This document shows, one piece after another, positions 46,397 through 55,120 of a stretch of DNA of 64,000 nucleotides. A program made the position numbers and the translations under genes. Position 1 is the first letter of the stretch. Every line of letters starts with the position of its first letter. Origin of the DNA: an uncultured Lachnospiraceae bacterium (GTDB lineage Bacteria > Bacillota > Clostridia > Lachnospirales > Lachnospiraceae); contig CAJUBE010000004.1 of the NCBI GenBank assembly GCA_910584725.1, positions 62,001-126,000 on the forward strand, given 5' to 3'. The notes beneath the pieces were generated by a model that worked only from the letters and a program-made list of their open reading frames with translations, was not told the origin of the DNA and did not search any database.

Positions 46397-46540
46397 GATT
46401 CCGCTTCGCGGAATCTCAAATCAATGCGGAGAATGCCGCATTTCAGGCATTCTCTGGCGTGAGACTTAGTACTTCCAAGTCAGCTTTGCTGACTTTGCGA
46501 TGCAGCCTTTGCTGCTGAGCTTTAGAAGTACTTCTTACGC
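46397..46540. repeat. Dispersed compound palindromic element, copy B
   Basis: GATTCCGC-TTC-GCGGAATC comes first. GAGAATGCC (46429-46437) then pairs with GGCATTCTC (46446-46454). The long stem GCGTGAGA-(CTT)-AGTACTTC pairs with GAAGTACT-TCTTACGC (to 46540), enclosing AAGTCAGC-TTT-GCTGACTT and GCAGC-CTTT-GCTGC. The order, the CTT bulge and the TTTAGAAG word match copies A and C. It lies between two genes of one operon (epimerase and permease). Confidence 0.78.
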
Positions 46541-46544
46541 TGCG

Positions 46545-47528
46545 TCAGAAGCCGCCGTTTCCCTTCCCCACCGTATAACCGCGCACAGCCGTAGTGCCAA
46601 GCGCCAGCAGGATCACAATGCCATATACCATGTACTCGTAAAAAGTGTTAATGTGGAGCATATTGATCGCGGTTGACATCATGCTCAGAAGGATCACGCC
46701 CATAAAAGTTCCCACCACGCCGCCTTTCCCGCCATTGATCGAGGAACCGCCTATCACTACCGCGCCGATCGCCTCCGTCTCCATACCGTATCCCGTGGTA
46801 GCCTGCGCCGCGTTAATCCTTGACAGCATCAGCATACTCGCCACGCCCACCAGAATCCCGCTGATCACAAAGCACCTGAGTTTGCTCAGCTTAATATTCA
46901 CGCCAGAGATATAAGCGGCGCGCTCATTGGTTCCGATGGCATAGACATGGCGCCCGGTTCTCGTATGTTTCAAAATCACGTGGATACTTGCAAAACCCAG
47001 AATCAAAATGAGGTAAATCAGCGGAAACACGCCAAAAATCCGAAAGGAAGCAAGCGTCCTGTATTTCCCATACAAGGTCTGCATATATCCGTTTGTCAAA
47101 AGCAGCGCGATGCTGTAATAAATATTTTGGGTCGCCAGTGTCACCACAAAGGACGGCGCCTGAAAAGCAATTGACACAGCCCCATTAAACACGGAGCACG
47201 CGACGCAGATCAGAATGCCCAGAACCGATACCAGCACCGGGTGCATACCGGCGTTTAACATAATCGCCATGGCGCACATGGCAAGCCCCAGCATTCTTCT
47301 CGTGGAAATATCAAAATGTCCCGATATCACAAGAACCGTCGCTCCCGCAGACACAAGACCAAGCCCGGCTGCCTGTCCCAGAATGCTGTTGATCGTTCCC
47401 CAAGTCAGAAACTTGCTGTTGATGGAATTTGTCACAACAGCCACCAGAATAATAAATACAAAAAGAATAAACGGCTGCGATGTGAGCACTTTGAAAACCT
47501 TTGACTTCGCTCTTTTCTGTTCTTCCAT
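46545..47528 (-). CDS. Sugar ABC transporter permease (RbsC/XylH family)
   Basis: This 327-residue polytopic protein (about 9-10 helices) imports monosaccharides together with an RbsA-type ATPase and a periplasmic-type binding protein. Recognisable are VSAGATVLVISGHFDIST (the family has a similar vxLtGgIDLSVG), YAIGTNERAAYISGVNI, GAVVIGGSSINGGKGGVVGTFMGVILL and YTVGKG at the C-terminus. No substrate-binding protein gene is found in the window, and the ATPase just upstream is truncated, so the transporter may not work. Confidence 0.9.
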   Translation of the reverse strand: MEEQKRAKSKVFKVLTSQPFILFVFIILVAVVTNSINSKFLTWGTINSILGQAAGLGLVSAGATVLVISGHFDISTRRMLGLAMCAMAIMLNAGMHPVLVSVLGILICVACSVFNGAVSIAFQAPSFVVTLATQNIYYSIALLLTNGYMQTLYGKYRTLASFRIFGVFPLIYLILILGFASIHVILKHTRTGRHVYAIGTNERAAYISGVNIKLSKLRCFVISGILVGVASMLMLSRINAAQATTGYGMETEAIGAVVIGGSSINGGKGGVVGTFMGVILLSMMSTAINMLHINTFYEYMVYGIVILLALGTTAVRGYTVGKGNGGF

Positions 47529-47548
47529 AATGTCCCTCCAAAATCAGT

Positions 47549-48493
47549 CTACGATAAACCCAGATATTTCCGCATCAGATCAGACTCTGTCGTCTGGCAG
47601 GCATCCACGATATCTACCAGTCTCCCGCCGCGCATGACGCCGATCCTGTCACTCATGGAAAGAAGCTCCGGCATATCCGACGAAATGATGATCACGAACT
47701 TGTCCGCTTTTGCCAGATTCAGGATGTGATTGTAAATTTCTTCCTTTGCACCCACGTCCACGCCCTTTGTAGGCTCATCAAAAATGTAGACTTCCCCCGG
47801 GTCCATCACACATCTTGCAATAATCGTTTTCTGCTGGTTTCCGCCCGAAAGGCTTGTCACCTCCGCGTCCTGACCCGGCGTCTTGATCGCAAAATCCTCT
47901 ATGCTCTGTGCCGTCATCCGGGCTTCCCTGTCGAGAGAAATCCATTCCCCCGCCTCGTTGTGGGTAATCATAATGTTTTCTTTGACAGAGCGGAGCGTCA
48001 GAAGCCCTTCTCCCTTCCGGTCCTCCGAGATCATAAAAATTCCCTTTCTGATGGCATCCTTTGGACTGGAAGGGGTCACCTCCTTACCGTCCACGTACAG
48101 TCTCCCATCCAGCCGGGCATCCGCCCCGTAGAGCATTCTGACAAGTTCCGTTCTGCCCGCACCCACAAGTCCGCCAAGGCCGAACACCTCCCCCGACTTC
48201 ATCTCAAAGCTCACATCATGCACCGTGTGCCGGTTCGCATAGTGTTGTGCCCGCAGGACGCGGTCGCCCGTCTGAAAATATTCCCTCTGATAAAAGCTTG
48301 AAGCATCCCTGCCGATCATGTCGTGAATGACCTGCTCCGGCGTTGTGTCCCCGACCTTTCTGACGGCTGTCTGGCAGCCGTCCTTCAGAATCAGCAGGGT
48401 ATCCCCAAGCGCAAACAGTTCCTCTATGAAATGGGAAATATATATGATCCCGATCCCCTGTCCCGCCAGATTCTTTACCAGCATTTGAATCAT
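47549..48493 (-). pseudogene. 5'-truncated RbsA-type sugar ABC ATPase
   Basis: RbsA-type ATPases have about 500 residues and two ABC domains. Here the first 314 codons open inside the end of the first domain (GQGIGIIYISHFIEELFAL and LILKDG) and then give a second domain (GLVGAGRTELVRMLYG, LSGGNQQKTIIARC, VYIFDEPTKGVDVGAK). The first Walker A and signature motifs are missing. An in-frame stop lies one codon before the ATG, and the LacI gene starts only 58 bp away on the other strand. About 190 N-terminal residues were therefore lost, probably by a rearrangement next to the regulator. Confidence 0.85.
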
Positions 48494-48551
48494 ATATCAT
48501 TAAATGTAGTCCTGCACAAATACGCAAAACCACAATGGGAGAATCTATTTC

Positions 48552-49553
48552 ATGAACAGATCAAACGTAACCTACATGAAAATATCTGAAAAAACCGGGC
48601 TGTCTGTGTCAACCGTTTCCCGCGCCTTAAAGCAGCCACATCTGGTCAAGCACGCGACCCTGAAAATCATCTACCGCGCCATTGAAGAGCTGGGCGGAAC
48701 GCTTCCCGATGCCGTTGCTCCCATGACCCATGACATGCGCATTCTCGCCATTGTGCCGGTTTTTAACAATCCCTTTTACACAGATATCGTGCTGGGTATT
48801 CAGGATGCCGCTAACCAAAATGGCTGTCAGCTGCTGATCGTAAATGAAACGCTCTCAAAATTTAATATTCACCAAATTATTAATTTTATCAGCCAATCCA
48901 ATATTTCCGGCGTCGTTATCATGCAAAAACTTGAAACGGATGTGCTGGATCAATTAAAACTGAGAACGCCGCTTGTGCAGTGCAGCGAATTTAATGAAGT
49001 GAATGATATCTCTTATATCACCATTGATAATCTGGAAGCCACGCGCAAGATGCTGCGCTACATTCTGAACGCAGGCCGGAAACAGATCGCTCTGGTCAAC
49101 GCCGACCCGGCACGCTACACCTATGCCAAACTGCGCCTTCAAGGATACTGCGAAACACTGGAACAGGCGGGAATTGCCGTAAATCCCCTCCACATCGTCA
49201 CCGTGCCGGACGGGAATTTCAGCACCGCTGTCTCCGCCATTTCCGCATTGCTAAAAACAGCCGCCCCGCCGGATGCCATATTCTGTGCATCCGACATCAT
49301 GGCAGCTGCCGCCCTCAGGGCTTGCGCCCTGGAAGGCTTCCGTGTTCCACAGGATATTATGGTTGCGGGATTCGACAACATCGACATCTCCGTTATGACC
49401 ACGCCAAACATCACCACCATCAACCAGCCCAGACATGACATGGGATTTATGGCGTGCACGCAGCTTCTGTCCATGATCGCCGATCCGACGAAGCTGCCCC
49501 AACGGTTTATTTTAGATACAGAATTGATTATTCGAGAATCTACAGATTTTTAA
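48552..49553 (+). CDS. LacI/GalR-family transcriptional regulator
   Basis: The 333-residue protein has an N-terminal helix-turn-helix (ISEKTGLSVSTVSRALKQP, about residues 11-29) and a sugar-binding domain of the periplasmic-binding-protein type: ILAIVPVFNNPFYTDIVLGI, then PDAIFCASDIMAAAAL and VAGFDNIDISVMTTPNITTINQP. It is divergent from the ABC/epimerase operon and the likely regulator of those genes. GGAG lies ten bases before the ATG. Its 5' side abuts the truncated ATPase gene, so its promoter region may have been rearranged. Confidence 0.9.
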   Translation: MNRSNVTYMKISEKTGLSVSTVSRALKQPHLVKHATLKIIYRAIEELGGTLPDAVAPMTHDMRILAIVPVFNNPFYTDIVLGIQDAANQNGCQLLIVNETLSKFNIHQIINFISQSNISGVVIMQKLETDVLDQLKLRTPLVQCSEFNEVNDISYITIDNLEATRKMLRYILNAGRKQIALVNADPARYTYAKLRLQGYCETLEQAGIAVNPLHIVTVPDGNFSTAVSAISALLKTAAPPDAIFCASDIMAAAALRACALEGFRVPQDIMVAGFDNIDISVMTTPNITTINQPRHDMGFMACTQLLSMIADPTKLPQRFILDTELIIRESTDF

Positions 49554-49567
49554 GAAAACATGTATTG

Positions 49568-50488
49568 TTAGCGGCTGTGTCCCCCGCCGCCGTGATGGCC
49601 GCCGCCCCCGCCGTGGCTGCCGCCTCCGCCGCCGTGGCCGCCGCTGCTCGTCTCGATCTTTCGCTGTGTCACCGTCTTTCGCAAAAAACGATCCTGCGCC
49701 ACCCGGAATACCGGCTCTCTGCCCGCCACATAGGTGGTTGCCGTAGTCGTCTTTTTCCCCTCTTTGGAGCGCCAGTTTACAGCGCAGAAAATAACAGCCG
49801 CTATGATTCCCGCCAGCCATGGCACAAAGCCCGGCACGGACAGATGGGACACATTCCAGCCCATCATATCGTGATAAAAATCATTGACATAGGTCTTGTA
49901 GGCACGGTACGGGTCGTTCTCCACATACCGGTACACATTGTCCAGAAGATGGTCGATATCCTCCACATAGTAGGCGTCCCGTGCCCGCCCTGTGGTGCAC
50001 AGCCAGGTATGTATGCTGCCGTCGTCCTCCCTCGACCAGTTGTCCACCAGCATCACGCCGTCGCCGTCCGGCCTGTCGTAGCCGAAGCCCATATTCTCCC
50101 AGCTCTGCTCCGCATACACCCTCACATATTCCTCCGAAGCCACACCCGGCTCAATCGCCCTGGCGAACTCTTGCAAAGGCTCCCTCAGCGTGACAAGCAC
50201 GATATCGCACCCCGTCTGCTTCTCCCGTTTGGCGATCAGCTTCCGCAGCTTCTCCTCCTCCTTGTCCGACAACACACCCGCATTGTCAAATACCCGCTCA
50301 TCCGTCATGCATTCGGTATTTGTCCGCTGATAGTTCATTGTCTTCGCCAGCGCCCAATGCCCCGCATGAAGCACGACTGTCAGAAGCGCGACTGCGGCAA
50401 GTATGATATACAGCCACTTAAAATAACGAAAATATTCTCTCACCGTTCCCGTCCTTTCCCACCGGTCCAAATAAGCCGGAGCCGGCAC
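49568..50488 (-). CDS. TPM-domain membrane protein with Gly/His-rich tail
   Basis: The 306-residue protein has an N-terminal transmembrane helix (WLYIILAAVALLTVVLHAG). A TPM domain follows (TDERVFDNAGVLSDKEEEKLRKLI, then GCDIVLVTLREP and DGVMLVDNWSREDDGS), and a second helix (PWLAGIIAAVIFCAV). The tail is a run of Gly/His/Ser (SSGGHGGGGGSHGGGG). TPM domains occur in proteins linked to photosystem repair and to membrane-protein turnover; the exact role here is unknown. The gene lies 22 bp downstream of the zinc-ribbon gene, probably in one operon. Confidence 0.85.
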   Translation of the reverse strand: MPAPAYLDRWERTGTVREYFRYFKWLYIILAAVALLTVVLHAGHWALAKTMNYQRTNTECMTDERVFDNAGVLSDKEEEKLRKLIAKREKQTGCDIVLVTLREPLQEFARAIEPGVASEEYVRVYAEQSWENMGFGYDRPDGDGVMLVDNWSREDDGSIHTWLCTTGRARDAYYVEDIDHLLDNVYRYVENDPYRAYKTYVNDFYHDMMGWNVSHLSVPGFVPWLAGIIAAVIFCAVNWRSKEGKKTTTATTYVAGREPVFRVAQDRFLRKTVTQRKIETSSGGHGGGGGSHGGGGGHHGGGGHSR

Positions 50489-50509
50489 TTTTCCGACCTG
50501 TGCAGAAAT

Positions 50510-51493
50510 TTATAAAATCTCCAGCACATGAACCGCCATGCAGACAAGCGCCGTCACCGCCGCGAACACCGAAGCCCCGTAGGCCATCACTTTTCCCCTG
50601 GAGACGGGCGTCACACCGATCACCTTCCCCGTCTGCCCGTTGACATGATACAGATAAGACTGATCCTTATAGCGGTAAACATACTGCCAGACAGGCATCA
50701 GCGCATAACAGAAGCTCTCCCTGTTCAAATTTAAGTTTTTCCGAAACGGCCGCACCGTGGTATACTCCGTCATAGACCCCTGCATCAGCTCCTCCGAAGC
50801 CTGCCTAGCCTTTGCCTGCGCCCTCCCGTCCAGTTCCTCCGCCTCCTGATTGTAGACCTCCCCGAAAAAACCGGACATGTACTGCGGTTCAAAGTCCGCA
50901 AGCGCCCGGTAATCGTAAGGCTCCATCAAATCCATAATACCGTCGTCCATGGCGATGGAAGCGTCCACCGGAATCCGGTCAAAATCCACGTCCATCTGCC
51001 GGATCACCTCAAAGTAGGAGGTTTCCGTGTACTCCGTATTCCCGCTGCGCCAGGTTCTGACCCGGGTGCCCTCGCCAGCAAAATCATAGAACGCGCCATA
51101 GTCATAGAGCCAGAAAGGCACGTAAATCCCTTCCATCTTCTCCAGACTCTTCGCTGACAGAAAATCGGCGGGCGCAAAAAGCCGTCTGGAAAACTCATGC
51201 TCCATAGCGGCGACCGCCATATCCTTTCCTATGCAGAAGGGCAGCATCAGTTTTGGCTCAAAACCACCCTCCACCCGCTCATTGAATATCAGATACGTGC
51301 CGCAGTGCTCGCACCTGCAGGCTGAGGTATATTGCGTGATCTGTAAGGGCGCGCCGCAGTTCACACACTGCACGAGGGAGCTGTCCCCAATCTTTTCCTC
51401 ACTGTCCACACTCTCACAGTGAGGACAGTACATCTTTTTCTTTTCCGGGGAATAAACCGTATTGCCGCCGCAGTTTTTACATTTAAATAACAT
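50510..51493 (-). CDS. Zinc-ribbon membrane protein, TFIIB-like N-terminus
   Basis: The ATG at 51493 (MLFKCKNCGGNTVYSPEKKK) has AGGG upstream and gives 327 residues. Two zinc ribbons are at the N-terminus (CKNCG..CPHCESVD and CVNCGAPLQITQYTSACRCEHCG). A long domain follows (FVPFWLYDYGAF-type; here YVPFWLYDYGAFYDF) and a C-terminal membrane helix (VMAYGASVFAAVTALVCM). The family is uncharacterised, common in Lachnospiraceae and often beside TPM proteins. A palindromic element separates it from the PurF-like gene. Confidence 0.75.
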   Translation of the reverse strand: MLFKCKNCGGNTVYSPEKKKMYCPHCESVDSEEKIGDSSLVQCVNCGAPLQITQYTSACRCEHCGTYLIFNERVEGGFEPKLMLPFCIGKDMAVAAMEHEFSRRLFAPADFLSAKSLEKMEGIYVPFWLYDYGAFYDFAGEGTRVRTWRSGNTEYTETSYFEVIRQMDVDFDRIPVDASIAMDDGIMDLMEPYDYRALADFEPQYMSGFFGEVYNQEAEELDGRAQAKARQASEELMQGSMTEYTTVRPFRKNLNLNRESFCYALMPVWQYVYRYKDQSYLYHVNGQTGKVIGVTPVSRGKVMAYGASVFAAVTALVCMAVHVLEIL

Positions 51494-51525
51494 CCGTTTC
51501 CCTTTCTCAGCCTTGATACCATACA

Positions 51526-51618
51526 GAGAATGCCACATTTTGGCATTCTTTCATGTGAGACTTAGAACTTCTTAGTGAGGCAGCCTCTGCTGCCGAGCTT
51601 TAGAAGTTCTTCTCACAT
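51526..51618. repeat. Dispersed compound palindromic element, copy C
   Basis: GAATGCCA (51528-51535) pairs with TGGCATTC (51541-51548). ATGTGAGA-(CTT)-AGAACTTCT (51553-51572) pairs perfectly with AGAAGTTCT-TCTCACAT (51602-51618). The loop holds GGCAGC-CTCT-GCTGCC. Stem bases differ from copies A and B, but pairing is kept on both sides, for example GTGC/GCAC in A, GTAC/GTAC in B and GAAC/GTTC in C. It lies between the PurF-like gene and the zinc-ribbon gene. Confidence 0.78.
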
Positions 51619-51620
51619 TG

Positions 51621-53027
51621 TTATTCTCGTCCGTCCCAACAATAGGTGCAAAGCTTGCACTTGTCAATGCCGACGGAGGCGATCATATCATCCAGACGGT
51701 GATACCGCAATGTGGTGAAATTCAGTTTCTCCCGGATTCCCTCCAGCATCCGCCCATACTCTGCGCTGTCGGGATCCGCATAGACCGACAGATTCGGGTA
51801 TTTGTTTTCCCCTTCCAGCTCCTGAATCACCCGTCTTGCGATCAGCTCCAGTTCCGACGTGGAGCGGGAGAAATTCAGATATTTGCAGCCGTAAAGCAGC
51901 GGCGGGCAGGCCGGACGGATATGTACCTCCTTCGCGCCGCTCTGGTAAAGAAACTCTGTCGTCTCCCGAAGCTGCGTACCACGCACAATGGAATCGTCGA
52001 TCAGCAGAAGACTCCTGTCCTTAATCAAATCGTGAACCGGGATCAGCTTCATCTTTGCGATCAAATTCCGCTTGCTCTGGATCGTCGGCATGAAGGAGCG
52101 GGGCCACGTGGGCGTATACTTGATGAACGGTCTGGAAAACGGAATCCCCGACTCGTTGGCGTAGCCGATGGCATGGGCTGTCCCGGAGTCCGGCACCCCC
52201 GCCACGATATCCGGCTTCACATCGTCGCGTTTCGCCAGCATCGCCCCACAGTGATAGCGCATCTCCTCCACGCTGATCCCCTCGTAGGAGGAGGAAGGAT
52301 AGCCGTAATAAATCCACAAAAACGTGCAGATCTTCATATCTTTGCCCGGCGCCGCAAGGGTCTGCACCCCTTCCGCCGTCACAATCACAATCTCTCCGGG
52401 ACCAAGCTCCCGCTCCGGCACATAGCCGAGGTTCAGATAGGCAAAGCTCTCAAAGGACACACAGCAGGCGTCCTCTTTCTTTCCGATCGTGACAGGCGTG
52501 CGCCCCATCCGGTCTCTCGCGGCATAAATTCCCTTCGGCGTCATAATCAGTATGGTCATGGAGCCATCGATCAGCTCCTGCGCGTACTGAATGCCCTCGA
52601 TCAGATTGTCACGCTGGTTAATCACCGCCGCCACCAGTTCCGTGGCGTTGATGTCGCCGCCGCTCATCTCCAGAAAATGTCCTTTGCCGTGTTTAAAAAT
52701 TTCCGAAACGATGTCGTCTTTATTGTTAATCCTGCCTACCGTCGTGATCGCGTAGGTGCCGTGATGGGAACGGATAATCAACGGCTGCGGCTCGAAATCA
52801 GAGATACAGCCGATGCCAAGCGTCCCGTACATCTTGTTTACATCCTTGTCAAACTTGGTGCGGAACGGCGTATTTTCAATATTATGTATCGCGCGGTTAA
52901 ACCCCGCCTCCGCGTCATAGAGCGCCATGCCCGCCCGTCTTGTTCCCAGATGGGAATGATAGTCCGTCCCAAAAAATAGATCAAAAATACAGTTTTCCTT
53001 TGATGCCACTCCAAAAAAGCCGCCCAT
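51621..53027 (-). CDS. PurF paralogue with a degenerate glutaminase domain
   Basis: The fold is that of amidophosphoribosyltransferase, and the phosphoribosyltransferase half is intact (LLIDDSIVRGTQL near residue 340, GVPDSGTAHAIGYA, C-terminal CKLCTYCWDG). The N-terminal glutaminase half has lost its active residues. It starts MGGFFGVAS where PurF has a nucleophilic Cys (CGVFGI); HRGQE is replaced by TRRAGM; the GHVRYST motif is GCISDFE; the AHNGN motif is VGRIN. It may use ammonia or carry out another PRPP-dependent reaction. The start is an ATG with GGGAGGG. The gene lies in a row of unlinked-looking genes, not in a purine operon. Confidence 0.85.
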   Translation of the reverse strand: MGGFFGVASKENCIFDLFFGTDYHSHLGTRRAGMALYDAEAGFNRAIHNIENTPFRTKFDKDVNKMYGTLGIGCISDFEPQPLIIRSHHGTYAITTVGRINNKDDIVSEIFKHGKGHFLEMSGGDINATELVAAVINQRDNLIEGIQYAQELIDGSMTILIMTPKGIYAARDRMGRTPVTIGKKEDACCVSFESFAYLNLGYVPERELGPGEIVIVTAEGVQTLAAPGKDMKICTFLWIYYGYPSSSYEGISVEEMRYHCGAMLAKRDDVKPDIVAGVPDSGTAHAIGYANESGIPFSRPFIKYTPTWPRSFMPTIQSKRNLIAKMKLIPVHDLIKDRSLLLIDDSIVRGTQLRETTEFLYQSGAKEVHIRPACPPLLYGCKYLNFSRSTSELELIARRVIQELEGENKYPNLSVYADPDSAEYGRMLEGIREKLNFTTLRYHRLDDMIASVGIDKCKLCTYCWDGRE

Positions 53028-53044
53028 ATATCCCTCCCGTTTTG

Positions 53045-53599
53045 TTATGTTGTATATATTTCACAGCCGCAGCGTCCACCTTCCTTAACCCGGTTCAAAA
53101 CCTTCTGCGCCTGCCGGTACATCTCCTTGTAACTCTCGCCGGACTCCCCCAGAGCCGCTCCCGCGCTCAGCGTGACGGTGGGCATATCCAGATCCCCGTG
53201 CAGCAGCCTATCGTTCACAACGGCGATCCGCCTGCGGATGCCGCTCACCTGCTCTGCCGAAAGCCCCTCAATCCATACGCCAAACGTGTCCTCCGCAAGC
53301 CGTCCTATGCCGTCTTCCCCTCTAAAATACTCCCGCAGCGTCCCATAGACAGCCTGCAGCACCCGATCTCCCGTCTCCCTGCCGTAGTTGTCATTGACCT
53401 CCTGCATGTGGTCCACATCCACCAAAAGAAGGCAGCCTTGCCCATGCTCGCCTGCCAATGCGTCCTCCACCATTTTCTGAAAAGCGCTTTTGTTCACCGC
53501 GCCCGTGAGCGCGTCCCGTTTCCCGGGGCCGAAGCTTTTCCCGGCTGCGTCCGCCTGCGGTTTCTGCTGTACCGGGGAACGCCGTAGAATGTTTAACAC
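53045..53599 (-). CDS. GGDEF-domain protein with degenerate active site
   Basis: The 184-residue protein is a stand-alone diguanylate-cyclase-type domain: DALTGAVNKSAFQKMVEDAL, LLLVDVDHMQEVNDNYGRETGD, and TVTLSAGAALGESGE near the end. At the A-site the canonical (R)xGGDEF reads RLAEDTF (residues 100-106), so cyclic-di-GMP synthesis is unlikely. It starts at GTG (53599) with GGAGG eight bases upstream. It has no sensor or membrane domain. It might bind nucleotide or partner proteins. It is 17 bp upstream of the PurF-like gene. Confidence 0.85.
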   Translation of the reverse strand: MLNILRRSPVQQKPQADAAGKSFGPGKRDALTGAVNKSAFQKMVEDALAGEHGQGCLLLVDVDHMQEVNDNYGRETGDRVLQAVYGTLREYFRGEDGIGRLAEDTFGVWIEGLSAEQVSGIRRRIAVVNDRLLHGDLDMPTVTLSAGAALGESGESYKEMYRQAQKVLNRVKEGGRCGCEIYTT

Positions 53600-53643
53600 T
53601 GCTGTTTCCTCCTAGCGTCCTGCCTCTTTTATCTTACTGTATA

Positions 53644-55083
53644 TTGGGGCGGGTTGCAAATAGATTTTTAATTCCATGTTGTAATTTGCATTATGAGAAG
53701 TTCTGGGATGGGACGGTGAAATGTATTGAGGAGGAGATTCCGTTTGAGGTGCCGGAGGGGTGGGCGTGGGCGAGAATTGATACTATTTGTGTAATAAATC
53801 CGCGAAATAGTCTTAATGACAGTTTAAACGTATCTTTTGTTCCAATGTCACTAATAGATGAAGGCTATGTAAATTCTCATTCATCAGATATCCGAAAATG
53901 GAGTGAGGTAAAAGCAGGCTTTACTCATCTTGCAGAAAACGACATTGGTATTGCAAAAATTACACCCTGTTTTGAAAACCGAAAATCAACTATATTTTGT
54001 AATCTAACTAATGGTTATGGTGCAGGAACAACAGAACTTTATGTATTGAGGGTCATAAATAGTACTATATCACAAAAATATTTAATATGGATTGTAAAAA
54101 CTGATTCTTTTATTCAAGGTGGGATTCAATCCTTTTCTGGTGCCGTTGGGCAACAACGAGTGCGAAAAGAATACATTTCAAAATATCTAATTCCAGTACC
54201 GCCTAGGAAAGAACAGGACAGAATTGTTCATAAGTTAAATGAACTATTTGCTTTGGTAATATTGCTTGAGAAAGAAAAGTCAAGTCTTCAAATAAGCATA
54301 AAACAGGTAAAAGCAAAAGTTCTCGACCTTGCCATCCGTGGTAAACTCGTTCCACAGGATCCGAACGACGAATCAGCATCCATGCTATTAGAAAGCATTC
54401 GTGCAGAGAAAGAAGAGCTGATTAAGCAAGGAAAAATCAAATGGGATAAGCAAGAATCTGTCATTTTTAAAGGTGAGGATAACTCTTATTATGAGAAGAC
54501 AGATGATACCGTCCGATGTATTGATGAGGAAATACCATTTGAGATACCAGAATCGTGGATATGGACTCGAATACGTAATATTGCATCAGTTCGAGGTGGA
54601 AAGCGATTACCAAAAGGTGCTAATTTTTGCAATAAAATTACAACTCATGCATATATTCGTGTAACCGATATGAAGAACTGCACAATTAATACTGCAGAAT
54701 TGAAATATATTTCAGATGAAGTATTTGCCCAAATCAAGTCATATACAATATCCTCGAAAGATCTGTATATAACAATAGCAGGAACGATTGGCATTGTAGG
54801 TGAAGTACCTAAAGAACTTGACGGTATGAACTTAACAGAAAACGCTGTCAAAGTTTGTAATATCACAATTAGAAAAAAATATCTCTGTTATATTTTGGTA
54901 AGTGATTTTGTGCAAAAGCAATTTCAAGATAAAACTCATCAAGTTGCAATGCCCAAACTGGCGATTGAGCGAATTTTAACAACGCTTATTCCAATCCCTC
55001 CATTGAGTGAACAAGATCGGATCACCAAGCGGCTTGAAACAACTATTACATGGATCGACAATATATCTATTATTCTTTCATAA
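53644..55083 (+). CDS. hsdS: Silent type I specificity cassette hsdS' (no functional start)
   Basis: The reading frame encodes YEKFWDGTVKCIEEEIPFEV near its start, a first target-recognition domain, a central conserved stretch (DLAIRGKLVPQDPNDE) and a second recognition domain ending IPIPPLSEQDRI. It lacks the N-terminal roughly 65 residues of the intact hsdS and can start only at an unsupported TTG, so it is a silent partner. It faces the opposite way to hsdS (56039-57622). Residues 14-42 and 258-306 are covered by inverted repeats also present in the active gene. Inversion would join its recognition domains to the expressed 5' end. Confidence 0.88.
   Translation: MGRVANRFLIPCCNLHYEKFWDGTVKCIEEEIPFEVPEGWAWARIDTICVINPRNSLNDSLNVSFVPMSLIDEGYVNSHSSDIRKWSEVKAGFTHLAENDIGIAKITPCFENRKSTIFCNLTNGYGAGTTELYVLRVINSTISQKYLIWIVKTDSFIQGGIQSFSGAVGQQRVRKEYISKYLIPVPPRKEQDRIVHKLNELFALVILLEKEKSSLQISIKQVKAKVLDLAIRGKLVPQDPNDESASMLLESIRAEKEELIKQGKIKWDKQESVIFKGEDNSYYEKTDDTVRCIDEEIPFEIPESWIWTRIRNIASVRGGKRLPKGANFCNKITTHAYIRVTDMKNCTINTAELKYISDEVFAQIKSYTISSKDLYITIAGTIGIVGEVPKELDGMNLTENAVKVCNITIRKKYLCYILVSDFVQKQFQDKTHQVAMPKLAIERILTTLIPIPPLSEQDRITKRLETTITWIDNISIILS
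53685..53769 (+). repeat. Inverted repeat IR1, left copy (85 bp)
   Basis: This copy begins TTTGCATTATGAGAAGTT and ends GGGTGGGCGTGG. It matches the reverse complement of 57341-57425 with a single T/C difference. It corresponds to the junction just before recognition domain 1 of both hsdS genes. Confidence 0.95.
54419..54562 (+). repeat. Inverted repeat IR2, left copy (144 bp)
   Basis: This copy begins TGATTAAGCAAGG and ends CCAGAATCGTGGATAT. As far as I can read it is identical to the reverse complement of 56545-56688. It lies in the central conserved region just before recognition domain 2. Similarity at about 80% continues for another 80 bp outward. Confidence 0.95.
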
Positions 55084-55120
55084 TTTGCAGCCGCCCTCGT
55101 CAGAGTGCGGCTGTGAAATT

